Part shown: positions 45,614-55,996 of the stretch, one piece after another
How positions within the stretch are numbered: the stretch's first letter is position 1
Layout: each line of letters begins with the position of its first letter
NCBI GenBank assembly: GCA_031472005.1
Contig: PZJY01000004.1
Coordinates: forward strand, 3,198,556-3,262,555
Origin: Tetracladium setigerum
Taxonomy: Eukaryota > Ascomycota > Leotiomycetes > Helotiales
Reading direction: 5' to 3'
Length of the DNA: 64,000 nt
Position numbers and translations under genes: made by a program
The notes under the pieces: generated by a model
Database searches by the model: none
What the model was told of the DNA's origin: nothing
What the model saw: the letters and a program-made list of their open reading frames with translations, nothing else

Positions 45614-47368
45614 ATGGAATCACCCAACCCGGCCTCAGAGCCGCCGGCAAAGCGCAAAAGAACACCCATCTCTGATTCCGCTGTGCCTCCGCCGTCGCTC
45701 CACGCTTCGTCAAATAATGTGACCCAGATCAATTACTTAGCGAAGGCGAGACCTGAGAAGTTGAGATTGATCGAGGGCGATTCCGAGAGTTTTGGCGACA
45801 TTTTGGGCATGATTGATGATTACGAAGGTTTGTCTTGCTCTTGCTCTTTCTTCTCCATCCACCTCTTCTCTTCCAATCTTTCAATATTTCATGGGAAACG
45901 AATTCTGCGAAACAAGATCATCATCATTATCAGATCTAACTGATGGATTAATACAGGTGTTCTGCAACGACATGAAAGTTTAGCTGCCAATCTTGGGGCC
46001 AAACTCGTGGGACCGCTGCTACTAAAGTCATTTGAAAAGCTGTTCGATGGCCCCATCAAAGTCCTTCAACCGTCTTTCGCTCTGGAACAGTCGCCTGTAT
46101 CATGGATTGATATCATTACCTTTGCTCGCTCTAACCCTTCGGAATTCATGCTCGGAGACTCGGGTCCTGGGTTGAAGTCCTGCCGCTTCTGGATCAAGGG
46201 AGGACAGCTTGAAATCTCAGAAGATGATTACAGACTCATAATGTCTGGCGCTCCAGAGCGGATGATTCCCACGCAACCCATCGCCGAAGATGAATCCGCT
46301 GAACTGGGAACTCTCAATATTCTAGAAGGCCGTCTGGCAATGTTGATCAAGAAAGCAGATGCTGTGGCTTCCAAAGCGAGACAACTTAATTACCATCTCA
46401 AAGGACGCAGGACAGCTGTCTTGTCGAGAAAAGCAGCTGAGAAATCGGTCTCAGAGTCCACTGAAAGACCTTTCTCCCCAACACCCTTCCCACCTATCGC
46501 TTCTCGTGCACAAGCACCCGCCAATGGAGAGGTAGCAAAGATCCAGCAGCAACTACTTGAGCAATTCCTCTCCGTCACGCCAGCTCCAACTTCCCGTCGG
46601 ACGTCAATAGCCCATTCCCGTGCCAAAACAGCTTCTCGAGTTACAAACTCCATTGAATCCACCGCCACCACCACCAATGCCAATGCCAATCTTGCACCAC
46701 CCAGCCCCGCCGCAATAATACCACCAACAACAAATTTCCACGCCTTCTCCGCCAGTCCCCTCCCTCAAGACCACAATGACCGCCCCCATTCGCACCCCAA
46801 CACAGCATCCTCCTCCGAAGACGGAGCGGAATCCCAATATCGGGTTTTGATGGCTACGAAAATCGATAAGCTGGCTAAGGGCGATCTGATATACCCTCCC
46901 TGCGACCGCTGTCGAAGATTGAAATTCGATTGCACGAAGCATTTGACTGCTTGTTCGGCCTGTACGAAGAAACATGCTAAGTGTGCTTGGAAGGATGTGA
47001 GGGAAGGGGAGATGGACTATTTGGCTGGGTTGGGGATAGGAATTGGGAATATTACTAATATAGCTGGTCGGGGAGGTGGTGGTGATATTGAAAGTGGAGG
47101 TGGAAATGGAAGTGGAAGTGGAGGCGGAATTGGAGGTGCGATAATGCAACAGAGTGGTGGTAGTGGAGGTGAGATTGGCGGGTTTGTCAATGAGCATTTG
47201 GATCCGGGTTTGAGAACGCAATTGCCTTCGATGGGGATGGGAACAGTGGATGAAGAAAGGGCTTATAGGGAGAGAGAGGAGAGATTCAATCATAGCTTGA
47301 GATTGAGTGCTGAGCAGAGCACATTGACGCAGATTGCGAGTGCGGCTGCTGCGGCTGGGAATCGATGA
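45614..47368 (+). CDS. Nuclear protein with C-proximal Zn2Cys6 cluster
   Basis: Exon 1 (45614-45827) and exon 2 (45957-47368) give 541 residues. The N-terminus has a basic PPAKRKRTP signal. An N-terminal helical region contains ESFGDILGMIDDYEGVLQRHESLA; a middle domain ends in a coiled region (EGRLAMLIKKADAVASKARQ). Long Ser/Pro/Ala-rich disorder precedes CDRCRRLKFDC..CSACTKKHAKC at about 375-405, which has the CX2CX6C-X6-CX2CX6C spacing of fungal binuclear zinc clusters. A Gly-rich stretch and short helix end the protein. Such clusters bind DNA in fungal transcription factors, normally near the N-terminus, so the position is unusual. Target unknown. The frame is intact. Confidence 0.82.
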
Positions 47369-47436
47369 TTGATGATGATGATGATGATGATGAGGATGAT
47401 GATGAGGATGATGATGAGGATGATGATGAGGATGAT
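47364..47436. repeat. GAT-based microsatellite
   Basis: Directly after the stop codon, GATGATGAT runs pass into repeated GATGATGATGAG units. Short, pure and non-coding on the plus strand. Confidence 0.85.
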
Positions 47437-48291
47437 CCAGGTCAGTCTCTGGATAAGCGGTAAATACCTTACAATGTGGAATCTATAATTTTCGTTTGGC
47501 TGGGTGGACTGGGTAGGGTAGTTAGGCAGGGCAGGCTTTTGTTGCGTCGGGTCCGTTTTTGGGTATACCTCTCTGCTTTGTTTTTTGTTGAAAGTGGGTT
47601 TATGAAAAAGGTCGGCCGTGCCGTTTAGCTTTGTTTTTCTATTATGAAAATAACCACGAGGCTCCTGGGGGTGGTGTAGTTCAGAGGGGAGTCCGTACAG
47701 TAATAAAAAATATATGAAATCCATTGGTCTGCTCGCTTGCGTCAGTTCAATAAACGCCCTCAGCAAAACTTACGACGGAAAAAAGTCGCCGAGCCACCAC
47801 CAAGACAACATCCAGACGAATGAACTTACAAATCACTTGTAAATTATGTGTCCAAGTAAACAAGTAAATAACATCTGTTGAGTCATAAAGAAGGGGAAAA
47901 GTCTCCGTTATAGGCTTGAATTTTGTCTCCTTTTAGAAATGTAATGTTCAGGCGGAGACATAATCCTGATTCCTGATTGGCTGAGCATCACAAAGTCTCC
48001 GGGAGAAACAGAGATATAAATCGACCACCCATCATCCTCTTCATTCTCTTTTCTCTTCTCAACATCAACATCAACATTTCAAGAACAAAAACTATTCATC
48101 GAATGCTTCTCATCACAATTGCTGCTCTCACTTTCCACAATTGAATGTTCTTACCTAGCATCCTATTTTTCTCAACGTTCGCCATTCTTCTCTACATCCC
48201 ACATTACACAGCAGCGGCTGCATCTCAAAACGTGTTGAACGACTTTCCATCATCAGGTTTCGTAAACGACAATAACGCTTCAAATTTTAAA
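47437..48291. other. Intergenic before the methyltransferase
   Basis: No gene. The last part (about 48000-48140) is pyrimidine-rich and holds ATATAAAT at 48013, compatible with a core promoter. An in-frame upstream ATG at 48145 is discussed with the methyltransferase. Confidence 0.4.
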
Positions 48292-49477
48292 ATGTCAGAT
48301 TATACTGAGAAGAACCGTGCGCATTTTGAGTGAGTTTTATAGACTATCCTTTCGTTACCCTTTTCGTTACCCCTCCCTTCACCCCCTCCCCACCTATTTA
48401 CATACCTATTCCCATACCATATCATATCATACAAACCCAACTAACATACATACCATCAAGTCAACACGCATCAACATACAACAGCAAATTCCAAAAGACA
48501 ATCGATCAAGTCATTGCTGAGATTCAAAGACGAAAAGATTGGATTGGTGTTGATTGGGTTGATGAGGAGGAGAGTGGTTCTCATGATTCTCATGATGAAG
48601 AGTTGATCAGCGGGAGTAATGTGAATGAGCAGAAGAAAGCCAAGCCGAAGCGTGAAGTTAGACTTTTGGATTATGCTTGTGGGACGGGGTTGGTGACGAA
48701 GGTTTGTGTTTCTCCCTTCTTTTTACCTTGTCTCAATGAATGGATCGATCAATCGATCAATCAATCAATCAATCATTTCAACCATTTGACAACTGAATCT
48801 AACACTACATCACAGGCCCTCCTACCCTACATAACCTCCTCAACCGGCATCGACCTCTCCACCTCCATGGTCCACGAATTCAACACAGCCGCTCAAAACC
48901 AAGGCATCCCCCTTCGGAAATGCACGCCGTAGTTGGCAATCTCGTCACCTCCCAATCCCAATCCCAAGCCCAAGATGAAGAATTCAACAAGCCAGAGTAT
49001 TTCAATTTCGATATCGCTGTGGTAGGATTAGGCTTTCATCATTTTGAGGAGCCGGCTTTGGCGGCGGTGAGGTTGGCCGAGAGGTTGAAGAAGGGTGGGG
49101 TATTGATGATTATTGATTTCTTGCCGCATGGGAAGGCGGTTTATGATACTGAGGGGGGAGAGGAAGATTCTTCTCATGGACATTCTCACGGGCATGGTCA
49201 CTCTCATGACTCTCATGGACATTCCCATGGGCATTCTCACACCCACACTCACACTTCACCCCAAGAACAAAAAATAGGCTCAGCAGTCCACACAGTAGCC
49301 CACCACGGCTTCGCAATCGAAGACGTTAAAAAAATGTTTGAGGATGCTGGGGTTGCTGGAGGGTTTGAATATGTTGATATTGGGAATGCAATTGTCTTTT
49401 CTTCGACTGCCAAGGGGAGCAGAGTGCAGTGGAGAAGAGGGATTTTAAGAGGAGTGTTTTTATGGCTAGGGGGGTGA
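48292..49477 (+). CDS. SAM-dependent methyltransferase with His-rich insert
   Basis: Exons 48292-48329, 48485-48701 and 48816-49477 encode about 305 residues starting MSDYTEKNRAHFD. Motif I of class I methyltransferases is present (LLDYACGTG), then TGIDLSTSMVHEFN (motif II acidic region), FDIAVVGLGFHHFEEP and LKKGGVLMIIDFLPH. Before the last strand lies an insert of His-Gly-Ser and His-Thr repeats (HGHSHGHGHSHDSHGHS). Substrate unknown; it resembles small ubiquinone/arsenite-type fungal methyltransferases only in general layout. One A seems missing in the AAA run at 48918-48920: the frame otherwise ends three codons later. An in-frame ATG at 48145 would add a signal-like hydrophobic N-terminus (MFLPSILFFSTFAILLY). 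Confidence 0.8.
48743..48776. repeat. (ATCA)n repeat within an intron
   Basis: ATCGATCAATCGATCAATCAATC-type tract inside the second intron of the methyltransferase gene. Confidence 0.75.
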
Positions 49478-50589
49478 AGTTGTAGGTTGCAAGTGGGTTG
49501 GGGGTTTGGTTTTGGTTTGGTTTGATTTCTTTGAGGTTTTTTTTACTTTGGGGAAGAGGGAAGGGGTTGATGGGCTAGTGCGTTAGTGCCCTGGAGGGTT
49601 GTAGATAGCGTCACTTTTTGAATATGAAGATAGCATTTCCATCGTCAGTGCTTTTGCATTCTCAATCTACTCTCCCCAGTGGCAAGGAAAAGAATTCTGA
49701 AATCCCATCCTATCCTGCTCTCATCTCCAATGAGATTAATGAACTCTCCGCTTTCAATCATGGAAAGATGAGAACGCTCTTCCTTCTACTTCTCTAGAAC
49801 GATTCTACAGTTTCTACCCCAGACCATCTGGGTGGGTATAAATACAACGATTTTATCACGCCTATTATTTTCGTTACTACCAATCAATTGCAATTATGCG
49901 ATCCAGAGATGAGTGCCCCCCATCGAATTTCCTTATTCAAAAAGATCCTCCAGGCACATTCAGAAAATCGCAGAAGGAAGTACGAATATTCGAGCCTCCT
50001 CAACTGAATGAAAATTTCGACAAGGGAGGTGTATCAGCGCTCCCATTGTTCCTCCGACAGATGCTTCAGCCGCGTGCATGACAACATATTCCCCTCCATA
50101 TATCCAAGAATAGCAAACGATGAAAGCGGCTCGGAACCGTCACCTATCTTATAGGTCTCAGTCACTTTGTCATTCAAGCCAATTCAAATCCGTTTTGATT
50201 CCAACCACGAATCAATTTGAATGGCGAGTCTGACAGTCAAGCCGAAAGGCTTTGATTCTATCAAAGAAGGTTATTTCGAAAAAGTTCGTTCATTCATCTA
50301 CCTCCAACTACACGAATCAATTTGAATGGCGAATCTGACCCCTTTTCAGGTTATTCAACCCGGCCTTGCTCTGTACGGATGGCGTTTTTGAATATCATTT
50401 TGCTAACTGCCGCCGTTATATTTCATAGAATCTCATTCCTTCTTGTCATTTAGAAATTATCGTTAAATGCATTTCTATTGCCGATTTGAGAGTACTCGCC
50501 ACCTACACAGTTGACTTTCCTCGAATAATTTTTCAAATGTTTTTTTGGGGGGAGTGTGAAATTTGACGTACCTTTACCTGATTCCTTAC
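49478..50589. other. Gene-poor stretch with a short direct repeat
   Basis: No supported gene; the plus frame 49896-50081 is short and featureless. A 29-bp direct repeat occurs at 50206-50234 and 50311-50339. Confidence 0.4.
50206..50339. repeat. Pair of 29-bp direct repeats
   Basis: CACGAATCAATTTGAATGGC continues to GARTCTGAC at 50206-50234 and 50311-50339 with one mismatch (G/A). The units are 105 bp apart start to start. Flanks also share a TCCAAC word. Only two copies are seen. Confidence 0.75.
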
Positions 50590-50720
50590 TCTTCTTGGGG
50601 GGAGTACCCTCTGCGGCAACTCGTTTCAATCTCTGTTCTTCTCCCAGGCGTTTCTTCTCCTTTCTCGCACTCGCCTGTTCCTCCTTCTCCAAGTTCTCGT
50701 CAAACTTGGACAGGGCCCGA
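50590..50720 (-). pseudogene. Orphan coding-like exon, basic/charged
   Basis: On the minus strand an open stretch reads KFDENLEKEEQASARKEKKR followed by AAEGTPPKKSKESG, highly charged and helix-like, and ends at a possible donor (CAG/GTAAAG). No partner exon or start could be joined, and both sides are AT-rich. It may be one exon of an unmodelled gene or a relic. Confidence 0.25.
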
Positions 50721-51754
50721 GTGGTACCGGAAATAGGAGACGGGCACCTTTCTTATTAAAATCCTTAACGATGGGAATCTTCTTACTTTTCACGAGAGAA
50801 AAACGAATAGGGAAGTTGGAGGACGATAAGTTGAGTCTCTTGATATCAAATTTAGGTAAGCGCGGAAGTGAATTTCATGTCCGGAATCTGGTGCGGACCG
50901 TGCGGCGACAAAATGATCTCGTTTGATATAGTCTTGTATGGAATATGTATTGGGAAACTACACCATTCGTTGAATATTGAAGCACGATTCTTCTCATAGC
51001 TGAATGATAAAAATCAGGGAATTCATCGATAGAACTGCATTGAAACTTTCGAAAAGCAGGTTTTCGAAATCCATGGGGAAGAAGTTGAAGAGGTTGGACT
51101 AAGCACCACGCAAGTCTTCTAAAACTCGCTCGTCCCTTCCCCTTTCTCGCATGAACTTCTGTTTTACTGGCATAAGTGAGAAAGAGAGAGCGCACAAAGA
51201 GACACTTGAGGAACTTAAAGAGTGGAGACAAGATTTCGTGTAACTATACCACGAGGCCAGGCAAACCAGAGACCAGACGATAGCCGTGAAGAGAGAGACA
51301 CGTCAGTTCATGTTGGGTGATCTGATGGATTTAATGGTTAGGAATTGAATTGCATTCTTTTCTAGGATTAAACTTCAGGAATCAAATTGCATATTTTTCT
51401 AGGTATAAACTTCTGTCAAAAAGTAGTTGCTGTCAAAGACAGCTTACTGTCGATGTATTCATTCCGTCATCGTTGCAACGTGCCAACATTTGGGTTTGCT
51501 TCACGAGAAATTTAGATCTCATTCCGTCTTTTCCTGGCATGATTTTGGATTAAATCGCAGCAAGTACTTAGTATGATTCGGCAAAAGCATCTTGATCTAT
51601 AGCATTCAGAAACCCTTCTTCCGCCTCTGTATGTTGAACGCCATGGTTGAGTTAGTTTGATACATTTCCGGTACTGTCCCTGCCACCCATATTTATACAC
51701 CTCTTCGCAAGCCCTTTCCCATGAAGAAAGCATCCCATTCACTGAACCAACTTC
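50721..51754. other. Gene-poor AT-rich stretch
   Basis: Minus frame 51231-50875 (118 codons) is Phe/Arg/Ser-skewed and I do not support it. No RNA gene or repeat array seen. Confidence 0.35.
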
Positions 51755-52073
51755 TCACCCTTGCTCATTTATCACCTTCTCCAAATCTCCAATCGTTGCG
51801 AGTAAGCGTTTCTGTCTCTCTGCGGTGATGGTATTTCCTCCTTCGGCTAAACGCTCGTAGAGATGTGAAGTGTTGTAAAGATATGCATTTAGCGTTTCGG
51901 AAGGAGGTTTTGTCCTATAAAATTGTTAAATGAGTAATCATTTCACATTGATGAGTGTACATAAATTAATGTAATTTGGTGGTGACATACGGAGAGGATG
52001 TGAAGGTGGTTTCATGAGAGGAGGAAGAGCCCATAGCTAGTGCTGTGGCGCATGAAGAATGTGGCTGGGCCAT
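51755..52073 (-). CDS. Small helical protein, function unknown
   Basis: Exon 1 (52073-51991) and exon 2 (51914-51755), joined by a 76-nt phase-2 intron with GTATGT and ATAG ends, encode 80 residues. The N-terminus is Ser/Thr-rich; the rest is a probable helical hairpin (LNAYLYNTSHLYERLAEGG and ERQKRLLATIGDLEKVINEQ). The last codons sit on a GTGAGA donor-like site, and a coding-like exon (AEEGFLNAIDQDAFAESY then stop) lies about 130 nt downstream. A further exon is therefore possible if one base is missing in the GGG. Size and helicity recall small complex subunits, but I cannot assign one. Confidence 0.5.
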
Positions 52074-53567
52074 GGCAATTGGGGGTCAAGTTGTACTGAA
52101 CGACGAAGTACTTTCTGCTCTGAGATAGGGAACAACAACAAGATTTGTGACTTATTGAAAAGATCAGAATGGTTTATTGAGATTATTTCATTCTGTTACC
52201 ACGGAACGGACGCTCTCTTTATACACCCGTCCAATTCCATCTGTCCTAGCCAGCATGGAATTCTCCATGTATCCTCATCTCGAGATTCGAATTCCTCACG
52301 CTTTATTCCTCAACACCTCAATGTATACACAGGGTCAACTATCAAACCGTATTGCGATATTTGTGAGCTAGCTCTCACGACCAAGAGGTGTTGACTACGG
52401 CGACTTGTACAGCCAGGTGCCCATTCGAGGTGCCGGTTGTTCGCGGCCAAAGTTCTGCGCAGCTGCGCATTATCAATGCCAAGCCGTAACCTGATTGATA
52501 TTTGGACAGACTTCGGTCTTCTTTTGGGTTCATCAACGACTCTTTTCATCTTATCCATTTGGAATTATTACAACTGAAAGTACATGGACATTTGGAGACT
52601 CTTTCTACACGCAGCGGCTCCTTTGGATAGATCATACCCGAGTACATCCCTCTCGCGCTGGCCGATATATCTTTCTTCCTTCCCATCGATCAAGAATAGC
52701 GAGTCTACCAAGAAGATGAGGAAGAGGAAGCAAACAATTGACTGAGAGCGGGAGACATCTATCTCTTCGATGTCGATGTATGAACATGATAGAAACGGGG
52801 ACGACAGCGGAGATCTCTGGCACGACAGACAGAGCCAGACATCCATTTAATTCGTGGAATTGGCAGATCCAAATGGCGTGGAAGAAGTCATACCAATACC
52901 TTTGAAATAGAATAGCATAAGCTCTGTGCCCGCTGCCGGGTTGTCAAAACACCCAATCCTGCTCGCCATCGCTTTCGTTGCAGAACAATAAATATGCGGC
53001 TTGTCCAGAGTCCTTACTCTCCATGCAAGATAGATGTCCTGATAATATGGTCCAGAACGAGATGAATCGGTGATTTTGCTAAGAAAAAACTGATTGGCTC
53101 TCAACCCTGCTTAAGTACTTCGCCTTGTGAGAAGCGGCAAAATTGCTCTTTTAAGCTGAGCTTTTAAAGAAAGGCAAGTAAATGTGCTCGCTTTTGCTCT
53201 CACTCTTACGACGAAAAGAAGTCGAAAACAAGACGAAAAAAGTCGAAAAGATAATGAACAGATAATGAACAGAAAATGAAAAGAGACGAAAAGAGACGAG
53301 GGGAAAAAGGCAAAAAAGAGTCAATAATAGGTAAGAAGAGAGAAAGAGAAGAGAGAATAGAAAGAGAGAATCTCTCTGCCTCCACGGCAGTGGTCCAGCG
53401 GAACGTCACAGTCTGTCACGTATGCGGTCTGAAAGTATGTAGCAAGCATGTCTTTTATGTCTACATATATTTATATCTACCTATCTCAGACTGTTACTCG
53501 ATTGTACCGCGGAAAGAGAAACAATTCTTCAAGCGGTGCTGCAATCACTGAGGCTATCCCCCAGCCG
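52074..53567. other. Intergenic, no gene seen
   Basis: Short open frames on both strands lack features. A purine-rich plus strand at 53275-53375 (GAAAAGAGACGAAAAGAG and similar) is low complexity. Confidence 0.4.
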
Positions 53568-54119
53568 CTGGCCTGCCCGGGTTTCAAAAATATATGCAAC
53601 AGTAATCTCTGTAAAGTAGGGAGTCTGGCTTGGCTAAGATTTAGGACCTGTCATTACCTACCTAATTTAATACTCTATCTATCTAGGTAGTAAGACTCAA
53701 AATACGCCTGTCACGCGTCTCTCCAAAACCGAGTTGAGTGGGTTTGACAATTTTGCGATGACTAGAATACTAAAACTTTCGCCCTCTACGAATGTTTGAA
53801 AATTATTTCTAATAGACAAAGAGATAGATTAGAGTCCGGCGGATTGAATGAGCTAAGTCTCACAACATTTAAATACGTGGTTGTTTTGATATCGATTTAA
53901 AAGTATGTCGCTGGGGCTTGTCAAACTCGGCCACCCCTTTTCCTCCCACGACTGTAAGCTTGGCTTGCTTCAATATATCCTGCAAGCTCCTGGCCAGCCC
54001 AGGTTTAAAACTAAATAATATTTTCGATTCTGGCTTGGCATGATGATCGGTGATTGGCTTAATACCCTGCCTGTCTAGCAGGACTCAAAATACACCTATT
54101 ACGCGTACTCTCAAAACCC
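53568..54119. repeat. Two diverged copies of a non-coding element
   Basis: A segment at 53568-53730 is echoed at 53990-54119. Shared blocks in the same order are CTGGCCTGCCCGGGTTT versus CTGGCCAGCCCAGGTTT, then TCTGGCTTGGC, then GACTCAAAATAC, then ACGCGT and CAAAACC. Several differences are C/T or G/A changes. The right copy ends about 25 bp before the start codon of the C2H2 gene. Confidence 0.6.
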
Positions 54120-54143
54120 GGGGCCAGCCAACGACGCGACATA

Positions 54144-55537
54144 ATGCTGGAAATTAGCAAGGCCAATAATAGCGGCGGTTCAACTGGTAAGATTACCTCA
54201 TCATCCACCTCGGAATCGTCAACCAAGGTCTCAAGCACGGCTGCGTCCCTCTCGACTTCACCAACTCCACCTGCTGGACGCAAAAGGAAATTTTCTGGAG
54301 ATGGTCGTTCGCCAGGTGGTGATAATGATGATGATGACGGTGAATCGCCTTGTCGGTGGGCCTGCCCATTCAGGAAACACAATCCGCGGAAGTACAATAT
54401 ATACCAGCACAAGCAATGTGCCTTAGGAGCTTTTGGGTTGATAGGTCGTGTTAAGTAAGGCATCATTCCTCTTCTTTTGGGAGCTTTGGCTAAACTATAA
54501 TTTCCAGAGAGCATCTATACAGACGACACCAGGCTCCAATTCAATGTGTACGATGCTGGCTTGTTTTCAAAGACCAAGACGAGCTCAATATTCACCTCTC
54601 GGCAGACAATATCTGTGAACGTCGCGATGGCCAATTAGCTGAAGGCATAACTCCTACTTTGAAGGAGAAAATCCGCAGCAGGAAAAAGCCTGCAGTGAAT
54701 CAGACAGACGATGAGCGCTGGCGAGATATCTACAGGCTGCTATTTCCTACCATCCAGGAGGAAGATATCCCCTCACCTTGTGAGTTTCTGATTCAATGAG
54801 TCAATATTTAGTACGTTCTGATGTCATTAGACTACGAAAGTATCCAAGACAATGCCACACAGGTTTCTGAATCTCTGGATATTTCTATGGAAGAGTTCAT
54901 GCGTCAACAGCTTCCCCAGTTCTTCACACGCCGCCTAAAGGCCGAAGTTGATAACGGACTTTTACACAACTTCACTCACTTGCCACAATCCTTCGTCGAC
55001 CGAATGGCGACTTTGATTACGGAAGCGCAGGGAGCTGCTGTGGAGGCGTATCATCAACGAATAACGGCAAACACTCTTCAGTCCAACCAGCTTTTGACTC
55101 CGGCGCCCGCCTCTTCTAGTCTGGGGTCAAACCCAGCACTGTCGCAACAATCGAGTCGAATCTCTGATACGTCTGAAAAAGGCGAAAGTGAGAGCGTAAG
55201 AGATCAACCCGCTATCTCTTCACCCCCTCTGAGATCGCATACTCAGTCAACAAGTGAGATGACCTGCATGTCCCGGGGGGGTGCCCGGCAAGCGCGTCGA
55301 AAGATCCAGACGGCAGGGGGCGACGTTACATATATAAGCAACTCTGCTGATCAGAATTCAAAAAGCCAAGAAAATGATTCTGACAAGTCCACTCAAGAGA
55401 TCAACACAGAGAAGATGTGGCCCATAAATACACAGAGCTTTGAAGAACAGCAAAATTTAGCGGAGAGTTCTTTCGATCCGGAATGGGAGCCAAGCGAAGG
55501 CTGGGATGTCTGGCTGACCAGTCAACCTATGCCATAA
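54144..55537 (+). CDS. C2H2-type zinc-finger protein
   Basis: Exons 54144-54454, 54508-54779 and 54831-55537 give 429 residues with an intact frame. The N-terminus is Ser/Thr-rich with GRKRKFSGDGRSPGG. The central domain has CPFRKHNPRKYNIYQHKQC, GRVKEHLYRRHQAPIQCVRC and FKDQDELNIHL..ICE, the paired atypical C2H2 arrangement seen in a large lineage-specific family of Leotiomycete and Sordariomycete proteins. The C-terminal half is disordered and acidic. Members of the family are often annotated only as C2H2-domain proteins; DNA or RNA binding is plausible but unproven. It sits next to duplicated, transition-rich non-coding DNA, consistent with an accessory location. Confidence 0.8.
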
Positions 55538-55931
55538 TTGAACGGTTGATTGTAAGAGTGCTATTCTGTTTTTGGTACTGGAGTTGAGGTCTCGATAAAA
55601 GAGGTTATACACACTGAATTCTTGGGTTTAAAGCAACTTACAGGCGCCTATGAGGACGATAGTGACGCTATTCACCTAGCGAGTGTGACGGACACGGACA
55701 CGGGCATTCGGGTTTCAGCATATGTTGAGAATTGCTAAATTTCATTTGTATAGATGATTGATCCCATATTTTCCTCTTTTTAATATTCTTGGTAACGCTT
55801 TGTCGTGATATTGGGGCTCTTGGTGCTCATTGGTGTTAGAATGAGGAAGTCAAGGCTCAAAATCTCTCTTTCTGATGTCAAGACCAGCGTGGAAAAGTTG
55901 TATAGATTCAAACCAGTTCTCAACTGTTTTT

Positions 55932-55957
55932 TTTGCATTTGCATTTGCATTTGCATT
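55932..55957. repeat. (TTTGCA)n microsatellite
   Basis: Four to five tandem hexamers in the convergent gap between the C2H2 gene and the flavin monooxygenase. Confidence 0.8.
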
Positions 55958-55996
55958 CGTTAACAGGACTACATTAGAAATTCTAGGGCGTTACGT

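Noticed and set aside
48757..48776. ATCAATCA array considered as a CRISPR-like or structural repeat
   Set aside because: It is a simple tetranucleotide microsatellite inside an intron, with no spacers.
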